Positions 36,345 to 46,043 of a DNA stretch of 64,000 nt are shown one piece after another. Each line of letters begins with the position of its first letter. Position 1 is the first letter of the stretch. Below the pieces are notes generated by a model. It was not told where the DNA came from and did no database searches. It worked only from the letters and a program-made list of their open reading frames with translations. Position numbers and translations under genes: made by a program. This DNA is from JAFEDN01 sp963832945 (GTDB lineage: Bacteria > Pseudomonadota > Gammaproteobacteria > Coxiellales > Coxiellaceae), in the NCBI GenBank assembly GCA_963832945.1, contig CAWHVV010000004.1, positions 62,001-126,000 on the forward strand, read 5' to 3'.

Positions 36345-37216
36345 TATCTCTCCGCGGATGTCGTTACATCCTTAAATAAATCCGGTTGTACCGATGAAAA
36401 ATATTCGACGGAATTATTCACGCTGGGTTTTGCCAGTTCACGATAATTATTTTGATCCATCTTTCTGGCAGCATGTTGAACGTTTTCGACCCAGTTTCTG
36501 AATTCAGTGCTGGACGTCGCAATCGCGTCAAAAGTCATCCCGGTAAAGCCAAATCCGCTGAAATTTGAGGATATTCCAGCGTAAACGCCAGGGGCATTGG
36601 CTATCAAATGAAGTTGCGTCTGCATTCCCGGCATTGTCATGATTTGGCTTCCCAATTGAGGGATGAAAAAAGAATTCATTACCGTGGCCGAAGTCAGAAA
36701 AAAATGGAGGGGAACGTCAACCGGGAAAACAATTTTATTAACGCTGGCGATGTTTTGCTCTGGATAAATAAACAGCCATTTCCAGTCCAGTGAGATAACC
36801 TGAATGACGAGAGGCGGCGTCGATATTTTTAAAGAACGGAAAGGATCCAGCCTGTGACTGGCTCTCCACACCAGAGCGGATAAGATCACAATAATTATTC
36901 CGGGAACGATCCAGATAGCCCATTCCAGTATTTTTGAAGAGCTCCATTCGGGGGTGTATTTCGCTTTTTTGTTGGATTGCCGGTATTGCCAGGAGAAAAG
37001 CAGCGTCATGATAATAGACGGTAAAACCACAATGAGCATGAGCGCCGCAGCGATAATAATAAGGAATTTCTCATTCAGTCCGACATATCCGCGTGGATCC
37101 AGTATCACCACACCACTGCAACCGCTCAACAAAAAGGTGGGATATAACAGCCAAATTTTACGCAGCAGCATGCTACGATTTGATGAGGCAGGATATTTTT
37201 TGGGAAGATCTTCCAT
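36344..37216 (-). CDS. cyoA: Cytochrome bo quinol oxidase subunit II
   Basis: 290 aa lipoprotein: basic RK, hydrophobic stretch and lipobox LLSGC with Cys33. Two membrane helices follow, then a cupredoxin domain that lacks the CuA ligands, as expected for a quinol oxidase (WKWLFIYPEQNIASVN and FIPQLGSQIMTMPGMQTQLHL). A second in-frame ATG at 37171 (MLLRKIW) would give a more usual signal length and may be the true start. It is first in the cyo operon. Confidence 0.96.
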   Translation of the reverse strand: MEDLPKKYPASSNRSMLLRKIWLLYPTFLLSGCSGVVILDPRGYVGLNEKFLIIIAAALMLIVVLPSIIMTLLFSWQYRQSNKKAKYTPEWSSSKILEWAIWIVPGIIIVILSALVWRASHRLDPFRSLKISTPPLVIQVISLDWKWLFIYPEQNIASVNKIVFPVDVPLHFFLTSATVMNSFFIPQLGSQIMTMPGMQTQLHLIANAPGVYAGISSNFSGFGFTGMTFDAIATSSTEFRNWVENVQHAARKMDQNNYRELAKPSVNNSVEYFSSVQPDLFKDVTTSAER

Positions 37217-37258
37217 GCGAATTTTATTTCATCCAGATGCCTTGGCAACGCCAGTGTT

Positions 37259-37286
37259 ATTGTATTGAATGCTCTACCATTGTCAA
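37259..37286 (-). promoter_or_regulatory. cyoABCD promoter
   Basis: On the minus strand: TTGACA (37286-37281), a 16-bp spacer and TACAAT (37264-37259), about 43 bp before cyoA. Repeat copy F begins 5 bp upstream of the -35 box, so the element may have brought in or displaced upstream regulatory DNA. Confidence 0.7.
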
Positions 37287-37291
37287 GACTT

Positions 37292-37443
37292 CAGCAATTC
37301 CCGCTGGGTACAGCGGGAATTGCTTCCTATTTATATCCTGCGCTCGGCGGAGCCGATGCTCGGAATGAAGGGGGAGCGCGGAGCTTAGCTCCCCCTTGCG
37401 ATCCCCCATAGCGTAGAGAATTTTCTGCGAAAATTATTTTCCT
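37292..37443 (+). repeat. Hairpin repeat (MITE-like), copy F, 3'-truncated
   Basis: Starts CAGCAATTCCCGCTGGGTAC and has a perfect 13-bp end hairpin (partner CAGCGGGAATTGC). It keeps the core and the GGGGGAGCGCGG...AGCTCCCCC hairpin, and fades after AATTATTTTCCTTTA. The right terminal repeat is missing; instead, copy G follows in the opposite direction. Confidence 0.88.
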
Positions 37444-37478
37444 TTATTTTAGGGAGAGTTGCAATTTATACGGCGCTG

Positions 37479-37550
37479 TCCGAGCATCGGCAAAGCCTCG
37501 CGCAGGATAAAAAAGGAAGAAATTTTCGCTGTACCCAGCGGGAATTGCTG
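37479..37550 (-). repeat. Hairpin repeat (MITE-like), copy G, remnant facing copy F
   Basis: Reverse orientation, from TCCGAGCATCGG to CGGGAATTGCTG. Together with copy F it makes a 259-bp unit with the same terminal repeat at both outer ends. The core is decayed (GGCAAAGCCTCGCG for GGCTCCGCCGAGCG). Confidence 0.85.
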
Positions 37551-37693
37551 TAAAAGGCGCTGTTGATTTTTTTGTGAACATGATATCATTTGTAATGATA
37601 AGATGGACAGTAATTTTGCAATTTCCGAGAGTCAGTTTCAAGGGAAGAGTTAGAGTACTGCTAAAGTTAACAAAATTTAAAACAGGATAGGTT

Positions 37694-38608
37694 ATGCGAA
37701 AAAAAATTATTTTAATAGGCCCCGACGAGACAGCCAGAACAAATATAAAAAAACACCCAAATATCTGCTTATTAGCAAGATATATCAAAAACCCTGTTTT
37801 CGCCGTGGTCCTTAAAGATAAACTTGGAAATATTTCTTTAACACAGGCTTATTCCACTCCAACTAGTTTTCTCCAACTTGAAGTTAGTCGTATGGAAGGA
37901 TTATATACTATAGACATTATAACTGATGGTAGTGATTGTGAAGGGGCGAAAAGAATGTGTGATTTTATAAATGATGGATATAGTGAGATTTTAAACTCTA
38001 AAGGAAAAAGTAATAATAGTTTTGATGGCATTAGACACACAAAAACTGGAACTGTTCTAATTACTGAAGATAAAATGCAAACACCGGAGGAAAAACATAT
38101 AGATCAAATTTTATCGAAAAATTGTAAAAAAGAAAATCCATTGGCGTCTTACGACTTAGAAGTAGGCAGTTGTCCTTACTTCTTACGCTATTATGAAAGA
38201 TTGTTTTCTATCGAACATGGCAGCGGCCCAAGCCTTCCTGTGTTAGTTTTTAAGGACGAAGAATGGACAGGGAAAAATAATGAATTAACCAATGAAATAG
38301 AAAAACGTATGCAAGAATATCATCAAGCGTATCCAGAGAGGTTCCAGCCCGAGTTCAAGATGAGAGTAGAATATGAATGGCTAATGGATTATTTACGATC
38401 GGAACCATCGGATGGATCGCGAAGAGAGGGACCACATGCATATGCAAGTAAAGAACTTCACAAACTCACTCGAGAATATTTAATTTTAAAAAATGAAAGC
38501 CGGTATTCAAAGTTATATCAATTTTTTAGCGATACCAGTAGAGAAATGATACCTCCAGTTATTCGATTGATGTCGGAATACGCTAAAGAGCCAGGACTTG
38601 GATCATAG
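37694..38608 (+). CDS. Orphan protein of unknown function, 304 aa
   Basis: No family recognised. It looks cytosolic, charged and mixed alpha/beta: an N-terminal part with short strands (KKIILIGP, FAVVLKD, YTIDIITDG) and a helical C-terminal part rich in Glu, Arg and Tyr (MRVEYEWLMDYLRSE...). There is no signal peptide or membrane segment. The start has only a weak ribosome site (AGGATAGG). Upstream, at 37581-37590, is the palindrome ATGATATCAT. It is AT-rich and flanked by repeat copies F and G, which suits an acquired accessory gene. Confidence 0.7.
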   Translation: MRKKIILIGPDETARTNIKKHPNICLLARYIKNPVFAVVLKDKLGNISLTQAYSTPTSFLQLEVSRMEGLYTIDIITDGSDCEGAKRMCDFINDGYSEILNSKGKSNNSFDGIRHTKTGTVLITEDKMQTPEEKHIDQILSKNCKKENPLASYDLEVGSCPYFLRYYERLFSIEHGSGPSLPVLVFKDEEWTGKNNELTNEIEKRMQEYHQAYPERFQPEFKMRVEYEWLMDYLRSEPSDGSRREGPHAYASKELHKLTREYLILKNESRYSKLYQFFSDTSREMIPPVIRLMSEYAKEPGLGS

Positions 38609-38623
38609 AAGCTGTAGCATAAC

Positions 38624-39589
38624 TTACAAGTATTTTTTTAAAAATTCTAATATATTTACTCTAGCCAGGTCCGCCTGTGGAGTTAACATTGTGATAAATC
38701 CATGAATTCCGCCAGGACAAATAGCAAGATCCGCCTGATTGCCGCTACTGATCCAACGCATATACATAAATAAAGTGTCATCCAATAATGGATCCATTGT
38801 GCCTATGGTAAATAAAGCGGGTGGCATATGACGCAAATCGGCATACAGTGGTGAGACAGTTGGATCATAACGATTAATATTTCCGGGAAGAAAATAATCC
38901 ACTAATTTTTTTACAATTGGCGTACTTAAAATTAATTCTTTATTTCCCCAATTTCGCATACTGGGTGTCATACCTAAATCATATACTCCAAATACTAAAT
39001 TAACTCCTTTAAATTGAGTATATAAATGTTTATCTCGCATTCGTAATAAAGTTAGCACACAAAGATGTGCACCCGCCGAGCCACCGCCAATTAAAATATT
39101 GTGTGTTCCAAATTCTTTTTCGGAATTTTCAACTAACCATAATGCAGCCGCTTCACAATCATCTATTGCTGAGGGATAGGGATGTTCAGGAGCTAATCTA
39201 TACTCGACACTAATAACGACAATGTGAGCTTCATTAGCAATGTCTTCCAGTCGCCTATCTTGCCAATCAGCTGCACCCGATATCCAACCACCGCCATGTA
39301 TGAATAAATAGGCTGCTTGAACTTTGCCCGGAGTAAAAATACGTAACTTGATTTTATTCCCTGCTGAACTTGTGATGTAACGATCAACCGCTATGGATGA
39401 CTTCTCTGTTGCCCAATTCTGATCCCTGGTTCTGATTTCTTGCGGCGTAAGATCCAGTAGTGAAGGTAATTTATTCATTTGTTCCGCTATAGATCGATTG
39501 AATTCCTTAACTTCTCGTGGGATTGCATCTTGCGTAAAATAAGAGGGTGATAAAGATGAATTTTGAGAATTAATTTTAAATATCGCCAT
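38624..39589 (-). CDS. Alpha/beta hydrolase of the hormone-sensitive-lipase group
   Basis: 321 aa from the ATG at 39589 (MAIFKINSQNSS), which overlaps the end of the preceding hydrolase gene by 14 bases; a longer frame to 39643 would lie deeper inside that gene. The oxyanion motif HGGGW and the nucleophile elbow GGGSAGAH are clear. The catalytic Asp (TMDPLLDD) and His (GGIHGF) are near the end. Members hydrolyse short acyl esters; the substrate is unknown. It is co-transcribed with the upstream hydrolase. Confidence 0.88.
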   Translation of the reverse strand: MAIFKINSQNSSLSPSYFTQDAIPREVKEFNRSIAEQMNKLPSLLDLTPQEIRTRDQNWATEKSSIAVDRYITSSAGNKIKLRIFTPGKVQAAYLFIHGGGWISGAADWQDRRLEDIANEAHIVVISVEYRLAPEHPYPSAIDDCEAAALWLVENSEKEFGTHNILIGGGSAGAHLCVLTLLRMRDKHLYTQFKGVNLVFGVYDLGMTPSMRNWGNKELILSTPIVKKLVDYFLPGNINRYDPTVSPLYADLRHMPPALFTIGTMDPLLDDTLFMYMRWISSGNQADLAICPGGIHGFITMLTPQADLARVNILEFLKKYL

Positions 39590-40412
39590 ACGATTGCCTA
39601 ACAAATTCCTGGAATGCGTATGTAACCTCATTTGGATTTTCAAACCATGGGTAATGACCTGCTCCTGAAATTTCTTTCATTAAAATATTTTCTCTTTGAT
39701 ACATTTTATTATTTTTGAATAAACTGAATGGTGTGATGTGGTCAAGTGAGCCTGTGATAACTAATGTATTTACTTTTTGGGGAATCCATGTCGCTTGATA
39801 TTTTTCGGAATCAAAAAGTTTCGATGCCTCGTCACTAGCGGCGTGGTTAACAGGTATTCTCATAAATAATTCTTGTCCCGCTTTCAATGTGGTTTCTGTT
39901 ACAAAACAATGTTTAGCGGCTGCAACTAATAAGTTTCTCAGAGTCTCATTATTCGGATTGTTAATATATTCCCTTTCTGCCTCTGTGATAATGGAATCAG
40001 TATTTTTCTCACAATAGTTTTGAAATATTTTCTGCCATGAAGCATCGGGTGCAGAACCAATGAGCACAAGTCCATGTAAAATTTTTTCAAGTTCCGGCAT
40101 TGTTTGAACATACATTCCAGGGGTAGAATGAGCTACTAATATGACGCAATCGAATGCAGTAATTGCCTGGATGAGAGACGAGCGCCAATTAGAAATTGGT
40201 TTATCCTCTAAAATATTAGAACCATCATTGGGTAAGTCAAAGTGCCAGATTACACCAGGGATTTTATTTTTTAATAATGTAGTTAAATCAGCCAAGGCCT
40301 CAGATCCAAGACCAGGGCCTCCAGGAAGAAATAACCAATTTATTTCGCTATTTTTATATGAACTTTGATGCTGCAATCTGCCGCCATCTGCTGTCCATAA
40401 ATATGTTTTCAT
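39576..40412 (-). CDS. Alpha/beta hydrolase, degenerate nucleophile motif
   Basis: 278 aa from the ATG at 40412 (GAGG eight to nine bases upstream); 285 aa if begun at 40433. Motifs: the oxyanion loop FLPGGPGLGSEAL resembles proline-iminopeptidase types, the nucleophile strand is VILVAHSTPGMYV, and Asp (TGSLDHITP) and His (SGAGHYPWFENP) follow. The elbow is HSTPG rather than GxSxG, so activity is probable but altered. The gene overlaps the second hydrolase, and the pair may act on one substrate. Confidence 0.82.
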   Translation of the reverse strand: MKTYLWTADGGRLQHQSSYKNSEINWLFLPGGPGLGSEALADLTTLLKNKIPGVIWHFDLPNDGSNILEDKPISNWRSSLIQAITAFDCVILVAHSTPGMYVQTMPELEKILHGLVLIGSAPDASWQKIFQNYCEKNTDSIITEAEREYINNPNNETLRNLLVAAAKHCFVTETTLKAGQELFMRIPVNHAASDEASKLFDSEKYQATWIPQKVNTLVITGSLDHITPFSLFKNNKMYQRENILMKEISGAGHYPWFENPNEVTYAFQEFVRQSYGDI

Positions 40413-40450
40413 AAAGCTATACCTCATCGTCAATTATGGCTTAAATTGGG

Positions 40451-40597
40451 CAGCAATTCCCGCTGGGTACAGCGGCAATTGCTTCCTATTTATATCCTGC
40501 GCTCGGCGGAGCCGATGCTCGGAATGAAGGGGAAGCGCTGCGCGCGCTCCCCCTTGCGAACCCCCATCGCGCAGAGAATTTTCTACGAAAATTATTC
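40451..40597 (+). repeat. Hairpin repeat (MITE-like), copy H1, left half of an inverted pair
   Basis: Starts CAGCAATTCCCGCTGGGTAC, contains the core and a variant tip (AGCGCTGCGCGCGCT), and ends in the TTTTCTACGAAAATTAT hairpin. There it is joined to copy H2, which runs back the other way. Confidence 0.88.
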
Positions 40598-40718
40598 CCG
40601 CGATGGGGGATCGCAAGGGGGAGAATCGCGATTCTCCCCCTTCATTCCGAGCATCGGCTCCGCCGAGCGCAGGATAAAAACAGGAAGCAATTTTCGCTGT
40701 ACTCAGTGGGAATTGCTG
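40598..40718 (-). repeat. Hairpin repeat (MITE-like), copy H2, right half of an inverted pair
   Basis: Runs from CCCGCGATGGGGGATCGC to GGGAATTGCTG. With H1 it forms a 268-bp tail-to-tail palindrome lacking both right ends. The stop codon of the monooxygenase (TAA, 40721-40723) is only 2 bp away. Confidence 0.88.
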
Positions 40719-40720
40719 GA

Positions 40721-42325
40721 TTATCCATTGCCCAATAGTTTTTTAAGGTATCTCGATAATTTATCGAAATCCAGGCTGGATTCGCGAAAACCTATGTAAC
40801 CATCGGGACGTATAAAGTATATTGCTGTACTGGAGACATGGTAACATTTAAAAATAATTTTTGTATCCTGAGATTTTGTTAAAACATGAAATTTAACCCA
40901 TTTTCGGTAGGAAATTTCCAATTCCTTGACTTTATTTTCATGTATCAATGATTTTTTGTGATCTGATTTTGTAAAGATCAAAACATGACAGTGGTTTTCT
41001 TTAAAAATTTCAAACAATGTTGAGTTTTCTAAAGGTGCATCTGGAGCTCTGGAACCTGCGCCAGGCCCTGCTAAAAAGCGTGAGTCAGCATCGCGGGTAT
41101 TCTCATCGATAAATTTATTTTTCTCATAACGTATGCCCAGCTCTGACATAAACCAGAACAGGGATTTCTGCATTTGTGACGAGAAATTCAATAATTTCAT
41201 GACCAGTGATAAAAACAATGGACGGGTTCCCATTAAAATCGGGTTGCGGGAGGTTAGAAAACCAAAAAATCTGTCGGTTGAATGATTCAGTTTCCTGCCA
41301 ACGGCTTCCCGCTCTATTTGATAGGTCTGTAATAAATCATCGGATACCTTATTTTTTAATACCGTAGCGATTTTCCAGCCCAGATTGGCCGAATCCTGTA
41401 ATCCTGTATTCATTCCCTGCGCACCCACGGGTGAATGAATATGCGCGGCGTCACCCGCTAAAAAAACCCGCCCTTTTTGATACTGGGTGACGGACCGGTG
41501 GTGTAAATGAAACCGGCTCATCCAAACCGGATTTGAAATATTAATATTCCTGTGAGTAATTTTTTTGGAAAGGTCAGTAATTTCCTGTAGCGTCAGCGGA
41601 GTTTTTGGGTCAGGAGGGAAATTGGAAATTTTTGCGCCAATAATCCGGCTCAGATTATTGACGCCTAAAGGCGCATGTAAAAAAAATCCCGCGGTATCAA
41701 AAAAAAGCATAAATTTGGATTCTGGAGAAGATGGCCATTCAACTTCTACGTCCGCCAGGAAAAAATCCTGTTCATAAGAAGCGCCAACAAAAGGAATTTG
41801 CAGTATATTACGCACTAAACTGTGAGCGCCATCACAACCCACCAAATAACGGCAGGTAATTTCTTGCAGTTCTCCGGAAACTTCATTTTTGAGTACTGCT
41901 TTAATATCCGTTTCTGTTTGGTGAAATATATCCAGACTGGTTTTTCTCTGGATATGAACCCCATGCTTTTCAAGGTGTTCAATAAGATATTTTTCAGTTT
42001 CAGATTGCGGTAAAAAATAAATGGAAGGAAATGGAGTATTTTTTAATTTTATTTTATTGAGTTTTAATTTTAATTTCAGTTTGCCGTTGACGAAAAAATG
42101 AGGTTCGAAGTTGTGTAAAGCTTCTTTCAAAAAGTTATCCACAATGCCCAGATTTTGAAAAATTTCCATGGTTTTTGCCTGGATGCCGAAAGCTCTGGAT
42201 TCATGTGCGCGATCCGCCTGTTTATCGATGATTTTGAAAGAAACACCAAAACGCTGAAGCTGACAAGCCAACATTAATCCGGTCGGCCCAGCACCCACAA
42301 TCAAAACATCCGTGTTTGTCGGCAT
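40721..42325 (-). CDS. FAD-dependent aromatic-ring monooxygenase (PheA/TfdB type)
   Basis: 534 aa. FAD motif VLIVGAGPTGLMLACQLQRFG at the start, the DG motif YLVGCDGAHSLVRN near 165-175 and the second FAD motif RVFLAGDAAHIHSPVGAQGMN near 285-300. A C-terminal thioredoxin-like extension (about 420-534) is typical of phenol-hydroxylase relatives. It would hydroxylate an aromatic or polyketide-like substrate with NAD(P)H. The substrate is unknown, and no pathway genes are next to it except the two hydrolases. The 3' end abuts the repeat pair H1/H2. Confidence 0.88.
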   Translation of the reverse strand: MPTNTDVLIVGAGPTGLMLACQLQRFGVSFKIIDKQADRAHESRAFGIQAKTMEIFQNLGIVDNFLKEALHNFEPHFFVNGKLKLKLKLNKIKLKNTPFPSIYFLPQSETEKYLIEHLEKHGVHIQRKTSLDIFHQTETDIKAVLKNEVSGELQEITCRYLVGCDGAHSLVRNILQIPFVGASYEQDFFLADVEVEWPSSPESKFMLFFDTAGFFLHAPLGVNNLSRIIGAKISNFPPDPKTPLTLQEITDLSKKITHRNINISNPVWMSRFHLHHRSVTQYQKGRVFLAGDAAHIHSPVGAQGMNTGLQDSANLGWKIATVLKNKVSDDLLQTYQIEREAVGRKLNHSTDRFFGFLTSRNPILMGTRPLFLSLVMKLLNFSSQMQKSLFWFMSELGIRYEKNKFIDENTRDADSRFLAGPGAGSRAPDAPLENSTLFEIFKENHCHVLIFTKSDHKKSLIHENKVKELEISYRKWVKFHVLTKSQDTKIIFKCYHVSSTAIYFIRPDGYIGFRESSLDFDKLSRYLKKLLGNG

Positions 42326-42457
42326 AAAAAACTCCCTGGCAAGATTTTATTATATCACCAGAAATATTTCTAAGCCATATGGATGGCTTGCAGAGTTTGG
42401 CGGGAATGCGTATTGTTATGGACGGTTGTTGTGTCATTTTTTATAGGGAGATTAAAA

Positions 42458-42829
42458 ATGAGCTTTCTTAAGGATTTTCAGAAATTTATTATGCGGGGAA
42501 ATGTCGTCGATTTAGCAGTCGCTGTCATTTTGGGCGTGGCTTTCGGTAAAATTATATCCTCATTAGTCGATGGTATTATCATGCCGCTTATTGGAGTTTT
42601 ATTGGGTGGAGTCGACATCGCGGCAAAAACAGCCCATATAGGTCACGCGGTTATTAAATGGGGCGCTTTTTTACAAAGCCTGCTGGACTTTTTAATTATC
42701 GCATTTGCGGTTTTTTTACTAATTAAAATGCTGGCTGCGTTAAGGGTTCCCAAAGTTTCTGCCGAGCTTTCTCCTCAGGAAGTTTTGTTAACGGAAATTC
42801 GGGATATACTTAAAACAAAAATGTCATAA
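42458..42829 (+). CDS. mscL: Large-conductance mechanosensitive channel
   Basis: 123 aa from the ATG at 42458, after AGGGAG. MSFLKDFQKFIMRGNVVDLAVAVILGVAFGKII is the conserved N-terminal helix and pore-lining TM1. TM2 is LLDFLIIAFAVFLLIKM, and the C-terminal helix follows. It opens in response to membrane tension to release solutes on osmotic downshock. A frame beginning at 42383 adds a non-conserved extension and is rejected. Confidence 0.97.
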   Translation: MSFLKDFQKFIMRGNVVDLAVAVILGVAFGKIISSLVDGIIMPLIGVLLGGVDIAAKTAHIGHAVIKWGAFLQSLLDFLIIAFAVFLLIKMLAALRVPKVSAELSPQEVLLTEIRDILKTKMS

Positions 42830-42863
42830 TATCTTTCATGGATAACTGGTCAATGGAGAAGAC

Positions 42864-45800
42864 ATGTGGTTTGTACGGATTGCGCTGACAAGGCCTTATA
42901 CTTTTATTGTATTAGCGCTTATGCTCTTAATCTTCGGTTTTTTAAGCATTTTAAAGACTCCGAAAGATATTTTTCCCAATATTAAGATCCCCGTAGTTAG
43001 CGTCGTATGGACATACACAGGGTTACTGCCCGTAGAAATGGCTGGAAGGATTACCAGTATTTTTGAACGTGCGCTGACCACGACAGTCAATGATATCCAG
43101 CATATCGAGTCTCAATCCTTGGCCGGCGTCAGCGTGACTAAAATCTTTTTCTACCCTTCGGTCAATATAGCCACCGCTTTAAGCCAGGTAACGGCCATTT
43201 CTCAAACCTTACTGAAGAATTTGCCCCCGGGAACATTGCCGCCGCTGATCTTAAGCTATAATGCTTCGTCGGTTCCCATTATGCAACTGGTTCTTTCCAG
43301 CCCGAAATTAACCGAGCAGGAGCTGAATGATTTGGGCAATAATTTTTTACGCACGCAATTAGCGGTGGTGCAGGGGGCGGCATTGCCTTATCCGTATGGA
43401 GGAAAGGTCCGTCAGGTTCAGGTAGATCTTAATCCCCAGGCAATGCAGGCTTACGATGTTTCCGCCCAGGATGTCAACGCCGCCATTGATAATCAAAATC
43501 TTATCTTGCCCGCCGGCACGGAAAAAATAGACCTTTATGAATATTTTATAAAACTGAACGGCAGCCCGGTAGAACTGAATGATCTGAATGATTTACCCGT
43601 TAAAAACCAGAAGGGCACGGTTTTGTACGTTCACGATGTGGGTCATGTTCTTAACGGCTCACCTCCGCAAACCAATATTGTCAATTTTAATGGAACCCGG
43701 GCGGTGTTAATGACTATTCAAAAAGTCAGCGGCGCCTCAACTCTCGATATTATCAATCAGGTGAAAGCTCTTTTGCCTAAAGTCATGGAAAGCCTGCCTC
43801 CAGAGTTAAATTTAAAAGTATTTGGCGACCAATCCATCTTTGTGAAAGCGGCTATTAATGATCTGGTGCGGGAGGGCGTTCTGGCCGCGATGCTCACGGG
43901 ATTGATGATCCTGTTATTCGTGGGCAGTTGGCGAAGCACTTTAATTATTGTTATTTCCATACCATTGTCGATTCTGGCTTCCATTATTATTTTTTCGCAG
44001 TTGGGAGCCACTCTGAATATCATGACTTTGGGCGGTTTGGCTCTGGCGGTGGGAATTCTGGTTGATGACGCCACTGTCGCCATTGAAAATATCAACTGGA
44101 ATCTCGATCAGGGAAAAGAAGTAGAAACCGCAATTCTCGATGGCGCACGCCAGATTGCCGTTCCGGCGCTGGTTTCTACCTTATGCATCTGCATCGTTTT
44201 TGTGCCTATGTTTTTCTTAAGCGGAGTAGCCCATTATTTATTTACTCCTTTGGCGGAGGCGGTTATATTCGCCATGCTGGTTTCCTATATTCTATCCAGA
44301 ACGCTGGTTGCGACGCTGGCGAAATACTGGCTACATAAACGCAGTCCGGCAGGGAATAATAACACGCAATCAGCCAAAAAAAATTTTTTGGCGCGGATAC
44401 ATACTGCCTTTGACCGCCATTTTCAAAACCTTAGAAAGAATTACCGTGATCTGCTGGAAATAGTGATTATTCACAGAAAAATTTTTATTATTGTATTTTC
44501 AGCTATTATTGTGATTTCTTTACTTATCCTGTTACCGTGGTTAGGCAGTGATTTTTTTCCAGAGGTCGATTCAGGCCAAATGAAACTGCATCTGCAGGCT
44601 CCGACGGGTATGCGCGTTGAAGAAACTGCAAAAATTAGTGCGGAAATTGACAATTTTATTCGTCAGATTATTCCCGCCAGCGAGTTGAGTACCATCGTCG
44701 ATAATGTTGGATTGCCGGTCAGCGGCATCAATCTTTCTTATAGCAATTCCGGCACGGTGGGTCCATCGGATGCCGATATTTTAATTTCATTGCAAAAAAA
44801 ACATCATGCCGTAGCCTGGTATATTCGTAAATTGAGATTACTATTACCCGAAAAATTTCCCGGAGTTAATTTTGCATTTCTACCCGCGGATATGGTCGGA
44901 CAGATTCTTAATTTTGGATTGCCCGCACCGATTGATTTACAGGTCGTGGGGTTGAATACCGAGCAGAACCGCCAGTACGCGGCCTTACTGCTCGATAAAA
45001 TCAAACACATTCCCGGAGTTGTCGATGCGCATATCCATCAGGCATATAATTATCCGCAATTAAATCTCAATGTCGAGAGAACTCTGGCCAAAGAGTTGGG
45101 CCTGACTCAATATGATGTCGCCAATAATATGCTGATTTCCCTTTCCGGCAGCTTTCAAACGGCGCCTACATTTTGGCTGGATACTAAAAACGGCGTTTCC
45201 TATCCCATAGTCACGCAAACGCCTCAATATCGTCTGGATTCATTGCAGGCATTGCAAAATATTCCGTTGACCAGTATGCCCGGTATGGGGAAATTGCAAA
45301 TTTTAGGCGCGCTATCCACGATAAATCGCAGTTTTAGCTCGGTGGTGGAATCTCATTACAATGTGCAGCCTGTCATTGATATTTTTGCCGCGGTGCAGGA
45401 TCGTGATCTCGGTGGCGTGGCCCACGATGTTAATCGTATTATTTCGGCCACCACAAAAAATCTTCCCAAAGGTTCTGTCGTTAATGCGCGCGGGCAAATG
45501 CAAACGCAGGTCACGTCTTTTAAAAGTTTATACTTTGGCCTTTTATTTGCGATTATTTTGGTTTATTTTTTAATTGTGATTAATTTCCAATCCTGGGTAG
45601 ATCCTTTTATTATACTCACCGCTTTACCGGCCAGCCTCGCCGGTATCGCCTGGATGTTATTTTTGACGCATACCAGTTTGAGTGTTCCGGCCCTGACCGG
45701 CGCCATCATGTGTATGGGTTTAGGCACTGCCAATAGTATTCTTTTGGTGAGTTTTGCGCGACAATACCTGAGTGAAAATAACAATGAAGTCATAGCGGCA

Positions 45801-46043
45801 GCTCTTTCGGCAGGATTTACCCGCATCAGGCCAGTGATGATGACGGCGTTGGCAATGATTATCGGCATGTCGCCGATGGCGTTGGGACTGGGCGCTGGGG
45901 GAGAGCAAAACGCACCTTTAGGACGCGCGGTGATTGGAGGTTTAATTTTTGCAACGATAGCCACATTATTTTTTGTTCCCGCAGTTTTTTGTTTGATCCA
46001 TGACAGAAAGAAAAGGATTTCTGATGAAACCACAGGCCGGTAA
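42864..46043 (+). CDS. RND efflux transporter (AcrB/MexB-like inner-membrane pump)
   Basis: 1059 aa with 12 membrane helices and two large periplasmic loops. Helix 1 begins WFVRIALTRPYTFIVLALML. The proton-relay Asp pair is in GGLALAVGILVDDATVAIENI (helix 4), followed by a helix-5 region. It is the first gene of a pump-adaptor-channel set, the reverse of the common adaptor-first order. A GGAGAAG site precedes the ATG. The HAE1 group exports drugs, detergents or lipids; the sequence does not show which. The adaptor gene starts inside its last 20 bases. Confidence 0.93.
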   Translation: MWFVRIALTRPYTFIVLALMLLIFGFLSILKTPKDIFPNIKIPVVSVVWTYTGLLPVEMAGRITSIFERALTTTVNDIQHIESQSLAGVSVTKIFFYPSVNIATALSQVTAISQTLLKNLPPGTLPPLILSYNASSVPIMQLVLSSPKLTEQELNDLGNNFLRTQLAVVQGAALPYPYGGKVRQVQVDLNPQAMQAYDVSAQDVNAAIDNQNLILPAGTEKIDLYEYFIKLNGSPVELNDLNDLPVKNQKGTVLYVHDVGHVLNGSPPQTNIVNFNGTRAVLMTIQKVSGASTLDIINQVKALLPKVMESLPPELNLKVFGDQSIFVKAAINDLVREGVLAAMLTGLMILLFVGSWRSTLIIVISIPLSILASIIIFSQLGATLNIMTLGGLALAVGILVDDATVAIENINWNLDQGKEVETAILDGARQIAVPALVSTLCICIVFVPMFFLSGVAHYLFTPLAEAVIFAMLVSYILSRTLVATLAKYWLHKRSPAGNNNTQSAKKNFLARIHTAFDRHFQNLRKNYRDLLEIVIIHRKIFIIVFSAIIVISLLILLPWLGSDFFPEVDSGQMKLHLQAPTGMRVEETAKISAEIDNFIRQIIPASELSTIVDNVGLPVSGINLSYSNSGTVGPSDADILISLQKKHHAVAWYIRKLRLLLPEKFPGVNFAFLPADMVGQILNFGLPAPIDLQVVGLNTEQNRQYAALLLDKIKHIPGVVDAHIHQAYNYPQLNLNVERTLAKELGLTQYDVANNMLISLSGSFQTAPTFWLDTKNGVSYPIVTQTPQYRLDSLQALQNIPLTSMPGMGKLQILGALSTINRSFSSVVESHYNVQPVIDIFAAVQDRDLGGVAHDVNRIISATTKNLPKGSVVNARGQMQTQVTSFKSLYFGLLFAIILVYFLIVINFQSWVDPFIILTALPASLAGIAWMLFLTHTSLSVPALTGAIMCMGLGTANSILLVSFARQYLSENNNEVIAAALSAGFTRIRPVMMTALAMIIGMSPMALGLGAGGEQNAPLGRAVIGGLIFATIATLFFVPAVFCLIHDRKKRISDETTGR

